Source: Pseudomonadota bacterium
Lineage (GTDB): Bacteria > Pseudomonadota > Gammaproteobacteria > Magnimaribacterales > D2472
Direction of reading: 5' to 3'
NCBI GenBank assembly: GCA_028404565.1
Contig: JAOOBR010000004.1
Location: 1 to 64,000 of the forward strand
Length of the DNA: 64,000 nucleotides
This document shows positions 38,715 through 49,170 of this stretch, in pieces (the first letter of the stretch is position 1; each line of letters opens with the position of its first letter). The notes under the pieces are model-generated. The model made no database searches. It saw nothing but the letters and a program-made list of their open reading frames with translations, and was not told the origin of the DNA. Both the position numbers and the translations under genes were made by a program.

Positions 38715-39125
38715 ATGGCCATTCAGCGAACACTATCAATAATTAAACCAGATGCCGTTGCTAAAAATGTTATTGGTGAAATTATATCTAGATTTGAAAA
38801 AAATAATCTAAAAATTATTGCTGCCAAATTAATTACTTTGTCTGCTTCTGATGCTGGTGGTTTTTATGCTGAGCATAAGGGTAAGCCTTTTTATGATGAT
38901 TTAATTGAATTTATGACTTCAGGACCTGTTTTTATTCAAGTTTTGGAGGGCGAAGATGCAATTAGCAAAAATAGAGAGCTAATGGGAAACACTGATCCAT
39001 CTAAAGCAGATCTTGGAACAATAAGAGCAGACTTTGCAAAGACGATTGATGCAAATGCCGTTCATGGATCAGATTCAGAAATAAGCGCTGAAAGAGAAAT
39101 AGCTTTCTTCTTTAGTGATTTATAA
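38715..39125 (+). CDS. ndk: Nucleoside diphosphate kinase
   Basis: Ndk balances nucleoside triphosphates. [14 protein letters not shown] and the phospho-histidine H117 in NAVHGSDS define it. The start is set at the ATG at 38715 (MAIQRTL) with GGAGAA upstream; the in-frame TTG at 38703 is part of that site. A TATAAT at 38688-38693 may be a promoter -10 box, though no good -35 is seen. Length of 136 is normal. Confidence 0.97.
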   Translation: MAIQRTLSIIKPDAVAKNVIGEIISRFEKNNLKIIAAKLITLSASDAGGFYAEHKGKPFYDDLIEFMTSGPVFIQVLEGEDAISKNRELMGNTDPSKADLGTIRADFAKTIDANAVHGSDSEISAEREIAFFFSDL

Positions 39126-39128
39126 AAA

Positions 39129-40223
39129 ATGCCTCAAAAAAATAATCTTTTAGGACTTACTCGTGAAGAACTCCAAGATTATTTGATTTCTCTTGATGAA
39201 AAACCATACCGCGGTCTACAAATATTTGAATGGATTCATAATAGAGGTGTTATAGATTTTGATTCCATGACAAATTTAGGTAGAGATTTAATTAGAAAAC
39301 TTAACCTCAATTCAGTCATAAAAGTTCCTGAGGTAGTTAATGTAAGCACTTCGTCAGAGGGCACAAAAAAGTTTCTTTTAAAATTAGATAATGATTCTTT
39401 TATTGAAATGGTGAAAATACCTGAAAAAAAAAGACAAACCCTTTGCATCTCTTCACAAGCAGGTTGTGCCTTGCAATGTACTTTTTGTGCTACTGGGTAT
39501 CATGGGTTTAAAAGAAACTTAACCTCTGCAGAAATCATTAGTCAGCTGTGGCTAGCAAATTATTATGAAGATAATTCAGGAAGAATTTCAAATGTAGTCT
39601 TCATGGGAATGGGAGAGCCTTTGATGAATACTGAGAATGTCCTTAAAACTATCAAAATAATGCAAGATCAGAAATGTTACTCTTTATCCAAGAGAAGAAT
39701 TACTTTAAGTACATCTGGAATAGTTCCAGAGATAGAAGCTATAACTGGAAAAACAGATGTTTCTTTAGCTATTTCATTGCATGCATCAAATGATGATCTT
39801 AGGAATAAGATCGTTCCAATCAATAAAAAATATCCTATTAAGGATTTATTAGCCAGCTCCAAAAGGTATTTGAACTCACTAAATAGTAAATCCCACATAA
39901 CAATTGAATATATTCTTATAAATAATGTAAATGATTCGATTGAGGATGCGTTTAATTTAGTAAATTTATTGTCAGATTTAAAATGTAAAATAAATCTAAT
40001 ACCATTTAATCCCTTTCCTGAGTCTGATTATGAAAGATCAACTAACGAAAAAGTTAAGGCTTTCAAAGATTATCTAATTGAGCATAATTTTATCGCTACA
40101 GTAAGAGTCACAAGAGGTGATGAAATTGATGGAGCTTGTGGGCAGTTAGTTGGAAAGTTGATAAATCCAATTGGCTCTAAAAAGCTGAAGAATAAGCAAA
40201 TCATAGCCCAAAACCTCCATTAA
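39129..40223 (+). CDS. rlmN: rRNA/tRNA (adenine-C2) methyltransferase RlmN
   Basis: A radical SAM enzyme methylating A2503 of 23S rRNA and A37 of some tRNAs. The cluster motif C113-ALQ-C117-TF-C120 is followed by GYHGFKRNL, and the methyl-carrying cysteine near the end lies in GACGQLVGK. Length of 364 is normal. It begins three bases after ndk. Confidence 0.97.
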   Translation: MPQKNNLLGLTREELQDYLISLDEKPYRGLQIFEWIHNRGVIDFDSMTNLGRDLIRKLNLNSVIKVPEVVNVSTSSEGTKKFLLKLDNDSFIEMVKIPEKKRQTLCISSQAGCALQCTFCATGYHGFKRNLTSAEIISQLWLANYYEDNSGRISNVVFMGMGEPLMNTENVLKTIKIMQDQKCYSLSKRRITLSTSGIVPEIEAITGKTDVSLAISLHASNDDLRNKIVPINKKYPIKDLLASSKRYLNSLNSKSHITIEYILINNVNDSIEDAFNLVNLLSDLKCKINLIPFNPFPESDYERSTNEKVKAFKDYLIEHNFIATVRVTRGDEIDGACGQLVGKLINPIGSKKLKNKQIIAQNLH

Positions 40224-40290
40224 TTTTTATCTTATTGCTTCGGATTATTTTGTAACTAACATATACTACTTTTTAAATTTATAAAAAATC

Positions 40291-41388
40291 GTGACTAATT
40301 GGATAAAAAGAAAACCTACTAAACTTGTGACGGTTGGTAATGTTAAAGTTGGGGATTCAAATCCAATTTCCGTGCAGTCCATGACAAACACAAATACATG
40401 TGATGTGAATGGAACAATCAATCAAATTAATAGTCTTGTTGCGGCTGGAGCAGATATTGTCAGAGTATCGGTACCAGATAAAGATTCGGCATCAGCATTT
40501 AAAAAAATTAAAAAAGCTGTATCAATTCCTCTTGTCGCTGATATTCATTTTGATTATATGCTTGCTATAGAGGTTGCAGATTCAGCAGATTGTTTAAGGA
40601 TCAACCCTGGGAATATTGGTAAAGAGAAAAAGGTGATAGAGGTTATTAATGCTGCAAAGCATAATGGAGTTCCAATAAGGGTTGGTGTAAATGCAGGCTC
40701 TCTTGAGAAAGACCTTCAAAAGAAGTATGGAGAACCAAACTCAGATGCTTTAGTTGAATCGGCACAAAGGCATATTGATATTCTTGCAAAACACGATTTT
40801 GATCACTATAAAATGAGTCTTAAGGCATCTAATATTGAAATGACCGTTGATGCATATAGGAAAATATCAAATCTAATAGATCAGCCTCTTCATTTGGGGA
40901 TTACCGAGGCCGGAAGCTTCAGGGGAGGAACTGTAAAATCTTCAATTGGTGTTGGAATGTTGTTGTCTGAAGGTATTGGAGACACCATTAGAATATCCCT
41001 TGCATCAGATCCCGTTGATGAAATAAAGGTTGGGTGGGATATTCTAAAAAGTCTTAATCTCAGAAGTAGAGGCGTAAAAATAATTGCTTGCCCAAGCTGC
41101 TCTAGGCAGAATTTTAATGTTATTGAGGTAGTTAATGAGCTTGAATCAAGATTTGAGGATATTTCAGAAGACTTAGAGGTAGCGATAATTGGATGTTATG
41201 TAAACGGTCCAGGAGAATCTAAAGCAGCTGACATAGGTCTCACAGGAGCAAGTCCAAATAATCTTTTGTATATTAATGGGCTACCCTCTAAAAAACTCAC
41301 AAATGAAGAGCTTGTAGATGAAATAGAGTCACAGGTAAGAGATAAAATTAATTCATCATCATCTGATACAATTATTGCAAGAGGATAA
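40291..41388 (+). CDS. ispG: 4-hydroxy-3-methylbut-2-enyl-diphosphate synthase IspG
   Basis: A 4Fe-4S enzyme of the MEP isoprenoid route, working after Isp[17 protein letters not shown] is the diagnostic start; the cluster cysteines lie in [10 protein letters not shown] and [10 protein letters not shown]. The start is a GTG at 40291. Length of 365 is normal. The pilF and rodZ genes that often lie between rlmN and ispG are absent. Confidence 0.97.
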   Translation: MTNWIKRKPTKLVTVGNVKVGDSNPISVQSMTNTNTCDVNGTINQINSLVAAGADIVRVSVPDKDSASAFKKIKKAVSIPLVADIHFDYMLAIEVADSADCLRINPGNIGKEKKVIEVINAAKHNGVPIRVGVNAGSLEKDLQKKYGEPNSDALVESAQRHIDILAKHDFDHYKMSLKASNIEMTVDAYRKISNLIDQPLHLGITEAGSFRGGTVKSSIGVGMLLSEGIGDTIRISLASDPVDEIKVGWDILKSLNLRSRGVKIIACPSCSRQNFNVIEVVNELESRFEDISEDLEVAIIGCYVNGPGESKAADIGLTGASPNNLLYINGLPSKKLTNEELVDEIESQVRDKINSSSSDTIIARG

Positions 41389-41389
41389 T

Positions 41390-42637
41390 ATGGATAAAAT
41401 AAGCTCAATCAGAGGGATGCCTGATGTTTTCGAATCTGATACAAATTATCTTGCAGAATTAAACGAAGTACTAAGTAAAATATTCCTTTCTCATAATCTT
41501 AATGAGGTAAATACTCCAATTTTAGAACAAACAGAACTATTTGTTAGATCCACTGGGGTAACATCAGATATTGTAAATAAAGAAATTTACAGTTTTAACG
41601 ATCGCAATGAACAAAGTCTTTCATTAAGACCGGAAGGAACAGCTGGTGTAGTAAGATCAATAGTACAAAAGAAACTTGATAATGCTGAGCATAAACTTTG
41701 GTATCAAGGCCCAATGTTTAGATATGAAAGACCACAAAAAGGAAGATTTAGGCAGTTCAATCAAGCTGGAGTTGAATTGCTTGGATTTGAAGAAGGCTCT
41801 TCAGATTTAGAGATTATTTCGATAGTTTGCGATATTTTTATTGAATTAGAGCTTGAAGACGCAGTTTTAAGAATTAATCATCTAGGAGATAAAGATACCA
41901 AAGAAAAATTTTTATCAGAACTGCTAAGGTATTTGAAAAGTTACAAGGGTAATCTTAATGAAAATGATAAAGAAAAACTTAACAAAAATCCCCTGAGATT
42001 ACTTGATTCAAAAGATGTAGATTTAAAGGAATTTCTTGATAAAGGCCCAAAAATCATAGATTTTCTCTCGCCCGAACAGCTAAATCTTCTTGATAAGATT
42101 CAAAGTATTTTTGGTAAATATGTTGAAATTGAGTTAGATAGCTCCTTGGTAAGAGGACTTGATTATTATACTGGACTTGTATTTGAGGCAGTCTCTTCAA
42201 ACCTAGGTGCGCAAGACTCTTTCTTGGGAGGGGGTAGATATGATGATCTATCAAAAGACCTTGGCGGCAAAGAAATGCCTGCTATCGGCTTTGCTATCGG
42301 GCTTGAAAGATTAAATCTCATAAAGAAGCATAAGAATATCAAATCCAATAAAGTAATTTCTTTTGTCACAACCTCTAGCAAAATGAATGCTTTAGCATTT
42401 AAAATAGCACAACTTTTGAGAAGTCATAATTATGATATTCGACTTGAAACGAATTTCACTGATGCAAGTCTCAAAGCAAAACTTAGAAAGGCAAGCAAGC
42501 TTGGTGCTAAATTTGTATTTATAATGGGAGAAGAAGAATTTGAATCTGACACTATAACTGTTAAGTCATTTGATGAAGACGGCTACCAAGTAAACATGAG
42601 TTTTGATGAGATTCTTGATTTTTATAAAGATATTTAA
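41390..42637 (+). CDS. hisS: Histidyl-tRNA synthetase
   Basis: A class II synthetase charging tRNA-His. MDKISSIRGMPDVF, LRPEGTAGVVRS (motif 2 region), RYERPQKGRFRQFNQAGVE and GGGRYDDLSKDLGG are characteristic. The start is set at ATG 41390 with AGAGGA just upstream; an in-frame TTG at 41375 lies inside ispG. Length of 415 is normal. Confidence 0.97.
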   Translation: MDKISSIRGMPDVFESDTNYLAELNEVLSKIFLSHNLNEVNTPILEQTELFVRSTGVTSDIVNKEIYSFNDRNEQSLSLRPEGTAGVVRSIVQKKLDNAEHKLWYQGPMFRYERPQKGRFRQFNQAGVELLGFEEGSSDLEIISIVCDIFIELELEDAVLRINHLGDKDTKEKFLSELLRYLKSYKGNLNENDKEKLNKNPLRLLDSKDVDLKEFLDKGPKIIDFLSPEQLNLLDKIQSIFGKYVEIELDSSLVRGLDYYTGLVFEAVSSNLGAQDSFLGGGRYDDLSKDLGGKEMPAIGFAIGLERLNLIKKHKNIKSNKVISFVTTSSKMNALAFKIAQLLRSHNYDIRLETNFTDASLKAKLRKASKLGAKFVFIMGEEEFESDTITVKSFDEDGYQVNMSFDEILDFYKDI

Positions 42638-42648
42638 ATAAATTTAAA

Positions 42649-43281
42649 ATGGTTACAGTTAGAAGCGACGAAGAGAGAGTTCAGTCAATAATTAACTTCT
42701 TTAAAGATTATAAGTTTTATATTCTTGCAGTTATTTTGGTTTCAGCAATTTTAGTTGGCGGATATTTCTTTTCAAAAAGCGTTAAATCAAATCAGATTCA
42801 GGCTGCAAAAGTGCTTTATGAGGATTGGCAGGAAACCCAAGTTGAGGAAGATAGAGAACAACTTTTTCAAAATTTAACTGAAAGCTATTCTGATACAGGC
42901 TATTCACATTTAGCTCTGTTAAAAAGGGGATCTGATCTAGCAAAAGAAAATAATTTGGAGGAAAGTCTAGATATTTTTTATCAACTTAAAGAGAATAGTG
43001 ATGGTTTTTTTGGCAATAATCTTATGAATGGTATAGCAAGAACCAATATTGCGCGCATTTCAATTGCTCTAGGAAACTTTGAAGATGCCCTTGCAGTTCT
43101 TGAAAAATATTCAAATGACGAAGATGCTTATACTCATGAGCTTAAAGGTGATGCTCTCAGTGGAGTTGGCAATGACGATTTAGCTCTTCAACAGTATCAG
43201 AGCGCATTCGAAAAATATACAGATAACGGATTAAGAAATCTCGTAGAATTAAAAATAAATAACCTAAATACAAATGAATAA
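42649..43281 (+). CDS. yfgM: YfgM-like membrane-anchored TPR protein
   Basis: A bitopic inner-membrane protein: a cytoplasmic start of about 23 residues, a membrane helix at about 24-44 (FYILAVILVSAILVGGYFFS) and a periplasmic TPR-type domain. YfgM works with PpiD near the Sec translocon. The position between hisS and bamB is the standard one. Length of 210 is normal. It overlaps bamB by eight bases. Confidence 0.9.
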   Translation: MVTVRSDEERVQSIINFFKDYKFYILAVILVSAILVGGYFFSKSVKSNQIQAAKVLYEDWQETQVEEDREQLFQNLTESYSDTGYSHLALLKRGSDLAKENNLEESLDIFYQLKENSDGFFGNNLMNGIARTNIARISIALGNFEDALAVLEKYSNDEDAYTHELKGDALSGVGNDDLALQQYQSAFEKYTDNGLRNLVELKINNLNTNE

Positions 43282-44413
43282 AATATTCTCACTAATCTTA
43301 ATATTATCAATAAGCTCATGTTCTTCTATTGCCTTTTGGCAATCAGATGAAATTGATCCTGATGAGCCTAGAGAACTTGTAGATTTTAATGAGAGATTTG
43401 AGTTTACTGAAAATTGGGAAAAAAAGTTTAAAGGAGAGAATAATCTAAATAATTTCATACCTGCTTTTTCAGGTGGCAGTTTATTTTTTGTTGACCAAGA
43501 GGGCAATGTTTCAAATATGGATATCGAATCTGGAGAAGTCCTTTGGGAGACCGAACTAGAAACAACAATTAGTGCTGGCATTGTGGCTGGATTTGGTAAA
43601 TTATTTTTATCTGATGATCAAGGTAACTTGATCTCTCTTGATCAAGAAGATGGCTCTATTCTGTGGAAATCTTTTGCAGGCGGGGAAGTTCTGGCTAATG
43701 TTGATGTTGATGCTGGCCTGGTTATTGTAAAAACAGCAAGCGGCTTTTTAAATGCCTTTAATATTGAGACGGGTTCTGAAGTGTGGTCATATAGATCAGT
43801 AGCGCCTAATCTTACTGTTAGAGGTAGCAGCTCCCCAGTTATAAATGACAATATAGTTTATGCAACCTTTGATAATGGAAGAATTGGAGCATTTAATCTT
43901 AAAACTGGCTTACCTATATGGGATGGGGCAATATCTTTCACAGAAGGAGTCTCTGAGTTAGATAACTTAATAGATGCTGACTCATCTCCTGTTCTTGAGG
44001 GTAGCAGAATTTATACTGTAAATTTCCAAGGAAACTTATCAGTTTTCGATGCTGCTCAAAGAAGAATGGTTTGGGAATCTAAAGAGTCATCTTTCTATGA
44101 GCCATTTATTCTTAGAGGAGTTCTAGGAATAATTTCTGCTGACTCAAAAATATCTACCTATTCGTCAAGAACTTTCGAGGACTCTTGGAAGCTTGAAGAA
44201 TATGTCCTGAGAGAGCTCTCAAATCCTGAAACATTTAAAGGATATATTCTAGTGGGAGATCTTGAGGGTTATATTCATGCTATAGATCCACTTACTGGTA
44301 TTACTGTAGCTAGAAAGAAAGTATCTCGAAACAAAATTACAACTTTAATTAGCCGCTCAGATTCTTTTTATGCAATTGATGAAAAGATGAGACTTTTTAG
44401 TCTAAGTTTTTAG
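43274..44413 (+). CDS. bamB: Outer membrane assembly lipoprotein BamB
   Basis: A beta-propeller lipoprotein of the BAM complex. The signal ends at lipobox SSC near residue 16; repeats of the PQQ-like type contain motifs such as GEVLWETELETT, GSILWKSFAGG and GSEVWSYRS. Length of 379 is normal. Located between yfgM and der as in E. coli. Confidence 0.94.
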   Translation: MNKIFSLILILSISSCSSIAFWQSDEIDPDEPRELVDFNERFEFTENWEKKFKGENNLNNFIPAFSGGSLFFVDQEGNVSNMDIESGEVLWETELETTISAGIVAGFGKLFLSDDQGNLISLDQEDGSILWKSFAGGEVLANVDVDAGLVIVKTASGFLNAFNIETGSEVWSYRSVAPNLTVRGSSSPVINDNIVYATFDNGRIGAFNLKTGLPIWDGAISFTEGVSELDNLIDADSSPVLEGSRIYTVNFQGNLSVFDAAQRRMVWESKESSFYEPFILRGVLGIISADSKISTYSSRTFEDSWKLEEYVLRELSNPETFKGYILVGDLEGYIHAIDPLTGITVARKKVSRNKITTLISRSDSFYAIDEKMRLFSLSF

Positions 44414-44427
44414 AATGGGTTTCAGTC

Positions 44428-45819
44428 ATGTTAAATACAGTTGCAATTATTGGCAGGCCAAATGTAGGCAAATCTACTCTTTTTAATAAACTTACTAAAT
44501 CTAGAAGCGCAATAGTTTCAAACTTCTCTGGACTAACAAAGGACAGAAATTATGGCTTGTTGTCTATAGGAGATAGCAAAACTTTCTTAATTGATACAGG
44601 AGGAATTGACTCTAGCAAAAAAGAAAGTATTGAGAATGAAATATCTGAGCAAGCATGGATAGCAGTTGATGAGTCTTCCTTAGTTTTATTTGTTATCGAT
44701 GGATCTGAAGAATTGACTAACCTTGACTCAAAAATTTTAGAGAATCTAAGAAAAAGAAATAAAAAATTTATTGCGATTTTAAATAAAAATGACAAAAAAA
44801 ATGTTTCAAATGCGTCCTTTGATTTATCTCAAAAAGGAATAAAGGATTCAATATCGATTAGCGCAGAGCATTCAATTGGACTGGATGAATTAAAAAAGTA
44901 TTTAAAATCAAATATTGCAGAAAATATTTCTGATACTGAAGAGGGCAATTCACCAAAGATTTCGATTATTGGTAGACCAAATGCTGGTAAATCTACTTTA
45001 ATTAACTCTTTATCGTTAAAAGATAGAGTAATTGTCTCTCCTTTAGCAGGGACCACAATTGACGCAATCAATGTGCCAATCGAATTTGGCGAAATGAAAT
45101 ATGAACTATTTGATACAGCTGGAATAAGAAAAGGATATAAAACAAAAACTAATATTGAATATTTCTCTTATGTAAGAGCCATGCATGCTGCTTCTGAATC
45201 AGATATAACTATTCTTTTAATAGATGCTGATTCTGGTCTTGTTGATCAGGATCTAAAAATTTTATCTATGATAGAAAAATTTGGTAAACCAATCATACTT
45301 GCCATAAATAAGATCGATTTACTGAGTAGAAAAAAAATGAAAGAGTTTTTTGATAATAAGAAAATGGAGAAGAGGTTTTTTGAAGATTTGAAGCTTGTAA
45401 AAATTTCAGCATTGAAGGGCAAAGGTTTTAAGAAGCTCTTTAAAGAAATTGATGATACTCTTCAAAAATCAGTAACAAAATTTACAACCTCAAAACTTAA
45501 TAGGATCTTAAAACGAGTTATTGAGGAGAGATCGCCACCCTCAGTCTCTGGAAAATCGCTAAAATTTAGATACATACATTTTGCAGGAATTAACCCAACA
45601 ACATTGGTGATTCATTCATCTCAGGATAAAAAGTTACCTGCAAACTATAAGAAATATATTTATAATTCTTTTAAAAAATATCTTGATCTTAAGAGCATTC
45701 AACTAAAGATAATATTTAGGAAATCTGATAATCCATATAAAGGTAAAAATACTCTTACTGAAAGGCAAATTAAGAAACGTAAGAGACTATTATCTTTTGT
45801 TAAAAAAGCTAAGAAATAA
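44428..45819 (+). CDS. der: Ribosome biogenesis GTPase Der
   Basis: Der has two GTPase domains in tandem and a KH-like C-terminus, and acts in 50S assembly. G1 motifs are GRPNVGKSTLFN (about residue 8) and GRPNAGKSTLIN (about 185), with DTGGI and DTAGI as G3 and NKNDKK and NKIDLL as G4. Length of 463 is normal. Confidence 0.97.
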   Translation: MLNTVAIIGRPNVGKSTLFNKLTKSRSAIVSNFSGLTKDRNYGLLSIGDSKTFLIDTGGIDSSKKESIENEISEQAWIAVDESSLVLFVIDGSEELTNLDSKILENLRKRNKKFIAILNKNDKKNVSNASFDLSQKGIKDSISISAEHSIGLDELKKYLKSNIAENISDTEEGNSPKISIIGRPNAGKSTLINSLSLKDRVIVSPLAGTTIDAINVPIEFGEMKYELFDTAGIRKGYKTKTNIEYFSYVRAMHAASESDITILLIDADSGLVDQDLKILSMIEKFGKPIILAINKIDLLSRKKMKEFFDNKKMEKRFFEDLKLVKISALKGKGFKKLFKEIDDTLQKSVTKFTTSKLNRILKRVIEERSPPSVSGKSLKFRYIHFAGINPTTLVIHSSQDKKLPANYKKYIYNSFKKYLDLKSIQLKIIFRKSDNPYKGKNTLTERQIKKRKRLLSFVKKAKK

Positions 45820-45843
45820 AGTATTAATTTATAGTCTTTTACG

Positions 45844-45860
45844 TATAATTAATGCATTAA
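45844..45860 (+). promoter_or_regulatory. Candidate -10 box and palindrome before sdhC
   Basis: TATAAT at 45844-45849 overlaps by one base a perfect 12-base palindrome, TTAATGCATTAA, at 45849-45860. No convincing -35 hexamer is seen. The palindrome would lie at the transcription start and could be an operator for the sdh-suc operon, but no factor can be named. Confidence 0.4.
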
Positions 45861-45891
45861 AGGAAAGTATTAGTAAACATTTGTCCACTCT

Positions 45892-46278
45892 ATGAATACA
45901 GACCACCGCCCGGTTTATATAGATCTTCGTAAGATAAATCTCCCTGTCTCTGCTTTAATCTCTATTACGCACAGATTATCTGGTATGTATGTTTTTTTTA
46001 TAACTTTGCCACTGATGCTTGCATTAATATTTTTTTCTACTGAAAGCGAAGATTCATTTAATAACTTGTCATTATTTTTGAAGGATTATAAATTTATTTT
46101 AGGTCTAATCGTTTTAAGTTTTTGTATTCTCTGGTATCACATTCTTTCGGGAGTAAGGCACTTAATAATGGATGCTCACATAGGAGAATCACTTATTGCT
46201 TCAAAGTATTCTGCAATATTTACTATTTCCCTATGGATTATTACTACTTCTTTTGTATTTTGGAGAATCTTTTCATGA
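45892..46278 (+). CDS. sdhC: Succinate dehydrogenase cytochrome b subunit SdhC
   Basis: One of two membrane anchors of complex II. RPVYIDLRKINLPVSALISI followed by THRLSGMYVF is the family signature, and a heme-ligand histidine candidate lies in WYHILSGVRHL. Three membrane segments are visible. Length of 128 is typical. It overlaps sdhD by four bases. Confidence 0.93.
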   Translation: MNTDHRPVYIDLRKINLPVSALISITHRLSGMYVFFITLPLMLALIFFSTESEDSFNNLSLFLKDYKFILGLIVLSFCILWYHILSGVRHLIMDAHIGESLIASKYSAIFTISLWIITTSFVFWRIFS

Positions 46279-46640
46279 AGGGATCAACAATTTGGTATCT
46301 TCAAAGGACTAGTGCAATAATTAATTTAATTTATATTGTTTATGTTTTTTACTTTATTTGCTCCACAGAATTAACATTCGAGGCTTGGAGTAATTTCTTT
46401 TATTCCTCCATTATGATTTTTCTTACATTGTGCTTTTTTGCATCAGTTATTATTCACTCATTTATCGGCCTATGGACTGTTGGAACTGATTACCTTACAA
46501 GAAGAACAATTGGATTCTTGAGCTACAGAATTTCTAAATATGCTGATACTTTTAGGTCTATTTATACTGTTGTTTTTTCAATATTTGGACTTAGTTATTT
46601 AATAGTATCTTTAACAATTATTTTTAATAATTTTTTATGA
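46275..46640 (+). CDS. sdhD: Succinate dehydrogenase membrane anchor SdhD
   Basis: The second anchor: three hydrophobic segments and the conserved histidine region [16 protein letters not shown] with the heme/quinone-site neighbourhood. The start is the ATG at 46275 ([14 protein letters not shown]), in an ATGA overlap with sdhC. A longer open frame from 46122 lies inside sdhC and is not used. The 121-residue product is typical. Confidence 0.92.
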   Translation: MKGSTIWYLQRTSAIINLIYIVYVFYFICSTELTFEAWSNFFYSSIMIFLTLCFFASVIIHSFIGLWTVGTDYLTRRTIGFLSYRISKYADTFRSIYTVVFSIFGLSYLIVSLTIIFNNFL

Positions 46641-48427
46641 ATAAAGTAATTAATATCTCAAAAAAAAATAACATCAAAGAATTTGATGCACTTATTATTG
46701 GTGGAGGCGGATCAGGGATGAGAACCTCCCTTGAACTAGCCAAATCAGGTCTGAATACAGCTGTTATTTCTAAAGTTTTTCCTACCAGGTCTCATACCGT
46801 CTCGGCTCAAGGTGGAATTACATGTGCAATCCAAAGTGCAGATCCAAATGATGATTGGAGATGGCATATGTACGATACCGTAAAAGGCTCTGACTATATT
46901 GGTGATCAGGATGCTATTGAGTATATGTGCTCAGAGGGACCAAAAGCAGTTTATGAATTAGAGCACATGGGTCTACCATTTTCTCGTTTTGAAAATGGAA
47001 GGATTTATCAAAGACCATTTGGTGGACAATCTAAAGATTTTGGAAAAGGTGGACAGGCAGCTAGAACTTGTGCAGCAGCAGATAGAACAGGTCATGCACT
47101 TCTTCATACTCTCTACCAAAATAATGTTAAAGAGGGAACAAACTTTCTTAATGAATGGTTTGCTGTTGATCTTGTTAAAAATTCAAAGAATGAGATCACT
47201 GGAGTTATAGCTTTTTCTATTGAATCGGGTGAAGTCTGTTATCTTAAAGCTCAGGCAACGGTTCTAGCTACAGGCGGTGCTGGAAGAATATATGCATCTA
47301 CAACAAATGCTTTGATTAATACTGGAGATGGACTTGGAATGACTCTTAGAGCGGGTTTTCCTGCTCAGGATATGGAAATGTGGCAATTTCATCCAACTGG
47401 TATTCATGGTGCAGGGTCTCTTGTAACTGAGGGTTGCAGAGGTGAAGGTGGATATTTAATTAATGCAGATGGTGAGAGGTTTATGGAAAGATATGCTCCA
47501 AATGCTAAGGATCTTGCAGGGAGAGATGTTGTTGCTAGATCAATGGTTATGGAAATACTTGAAGGTAGAGGTTGTGGCCCAGAGAAAGATCATGTTTACT
47601 TGAAACTCGATCATTTGGGTGCAGATGTCCTTAATTCAAAATTACCGGGCATATGCGAGCTTTCAAAAACTTTTGCTCACGTTGATCCTATTAAGGAACC
47701 AATTCCTGTTGTTCCTACATGTCATTACATGATGGGAGGAACTCCAACAAATATTCATGGTCAAGCATTTAGCAGGAATGATGGAAATGATTTCATGGTT
47801 TCAGGGCTTTTCTCTGTTGGGGAGGCTGCATGTGTATCTGTTCATGGTGCTAACAGACTGGGTGGAAACTCTTTATTAGATTTAGTTGTTTTCGGAAGAG
47901 CTGCAGGCAAACATATAAATGAGGAGCTTAAATCTGGTGGTGGCGTAGAAAATGCTTCCAATGAAGATATTGAATTGGCTATGAGCAGGCTAAACAAATT
48001 AAATGAATCTGAATCTGGATACGAGGTTGCTGATGTTAAAAAACAACTCCAAACATGCATGCAGAACTACTTTGGTGTCTTTAGGCGTGGTGAGTTTATG
48101 GAGAAAGGAGTCAAAGAACTTGAGGAGATAAGAGAGAAATCTGAAAACCTTTACTTAAAGGATAAAAGTATTGCTTTCAACACTAACAGAGTTGAAGCAC
48201 TCGAGTTACAGAATCTATTAGAGGTCGCAGAGGCAACAGCTATTTCTGCAATGATGAGAGACGAAAGTAGAGGTGCTCATGCAAGAGATGATTTTCCTGA
48301 AAGAGATGATGAGAATTGGTTATGTCATTCTTTATATGATCCAGTTGAAAAAAAATTGGGCAAAAGAGATGTTAATTTTGTTCCAAAAGAAGTAGAAGCA
48401 TTTCCACCTAAAATGAGGTCTTATTAA
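46637..48427 (+). CDS. sdhA: Succinate dehydrogenase flavoprotein SdhA
   Basis: The FAD-bearing catalytic subunit. [18 protein letters not shown] is the dinucleotide-binding start; [13 protein letters not shown] holds the FAD-linked histidine; [15 protein letters not shown] and [10 protein letters not shown]-like sequences form the active site. Length of 596 is normal. It starts in an ATGA overlap with sdhD. Confidence 0.98.
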   Translation: MNKVINISKKNNIKEFDALIIGGGGSGMRTSLELAKSGLNTAVISKVFPTRSHTVSAQGGITCAIQSADPNDDWRWHMYDTVKGSDYIGDQDAIEYMCSEGPKAVYELEHMGLPFSRFENGRIYQRPFGGQSKDFGKGGQAARTCAAADRTGHALLHTLYQNNVKEGTNFLNEWFAVDLVKNSKNEITGVIAFSIESGEVCYLKAQATVLATGGAGRIYASTTNALINTGDGLGMTLRAGFPAQDMEMWQFHPTGIHGAGSLVTEGCRGEGGYLINADGERFMERYAPNAKDLAGRDVVARSMVMEILEGRGCGPEKDHVYLKLDHLGADVLNSKLPGICELSKTFAHVDPIKEPIPVVPTCHYMMGGTPTNIHGQAFSRNDGNDFMVSGLFSVGEAACVSVHGANRLGGNSLLDLVVFGRAAGKHINEELKSGGGVENASNEDIELAMSRLNKLNESESGYEVADVKKQLQTCMQNYFGVFRRGEFMEKGVKELEEIREKSENLYLKDKSIAFNTNRVEALELQNLLEVAEATAISAMMRDESRGAHARDDFPERDDENWLCHSLYDPVEKKLGKRDVNFVPKEVEAFPPKMRSY

Positions 48428-48428
48428 A

Positions 48429-49166
48429 ATGGAGCTTAGCGTCAGCCTATACAGATATAATCCTGAGCAGGATAAGTTTCCTTATATGAAGAACTATAAG
48501 GTTAAAAAGCCTGAAAAAGATATTATGGTTCTAGATCTTCTTAATATGCTTAAGGAGGATGATGTAACTATTTCTTATAGACGATCATGCCGAGAAGGTG
48601 TGTGCGGATCTGATGGCATGAACATTAATGGTAAAAATGGGCTGGCATGCATTACTCCTTTGTCAGAAGTCTTAAAAGGAAATAAGCTTGAGTTAAGACC
48701 TTTACCTGGTCTTCCTGTTATAAGAGATCTTATAGTAGATATGACTCAATTTTACGAGCAGTATGAAAAGATTAAACCATTTTTGCAGTCTGACTCAGAA
48801 CCACCTGAGCAGGAAAGACTTCAATCCCCTCAAGATAGAGATAAATTAGATGGCTTATATGAATGTATTCTTTGCGCCTGCTGTTCTACAAGTTGTCCAT
48901 CCTTTTGGTGGAATCCTGATAAATTTGTTGGACCAGCTGCACTTCTTCAGGCATATAGATTCCTTGCGGATACAAGAGATACTAAGAAACAAGAGAGATT
49001 AGAAGAATTAGGAGACCCTTTTAGTGTTTATAGGTGTCATGGCATTATGAATTGTGTAAATGTTTGCCCAAAAGGTTTAAATCCAAATAAAGCAATTGGT
49101 GAAATTAAATCAATGCTTTTAACTGGTACTAAAGAGGATAAAATAAAGGTTGTAGGTTTGGAGTGA
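48429..49166 (+). CDS. sdhB: Succinate dehydrogenase iron-sulfur subunit SdhB
   Basis: Carries three clusters: 2Fe-2S ligands in SCREGVCGSDGM and LAC, 4Fe-4S in CILCACCSTSCPS and 3Fe-4S in CHGIMNCVNVCPKGL. Length of 245 is normal. It begins one base after sdhA. Confidence 0.98.
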   Translation: MELSVSLYRYNPEQDKFPYMKNYKVKKPEKDIMVLDLLNMLKEDDVTISYRRSCREGVCGSDGMNINGKNGLACITPLSEVLKGNKLELRPLPGLPVIRDLIVDMTQFYEQYEKIKPFLQSDSEPPEQERLQSPQDRDKLDGLYECILCACCSTSCPSFWWNPDKFVGPAALLQAYRFLADTRDTKKQERLEELGDPFSVYRCHGIMNCVNVCPKGLNPNKAIGEIKSMLLTGTKEDKIKVVGLE

Positions 49167-49170
49167 GCTG

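Noticed and set aside
46122-46274. Long N-terminal extension of SdhD
   Set aside because: It lies within sdhC in another frame; the ATG at 46275 gives a normal-length SdhD with an ATGA overlap.
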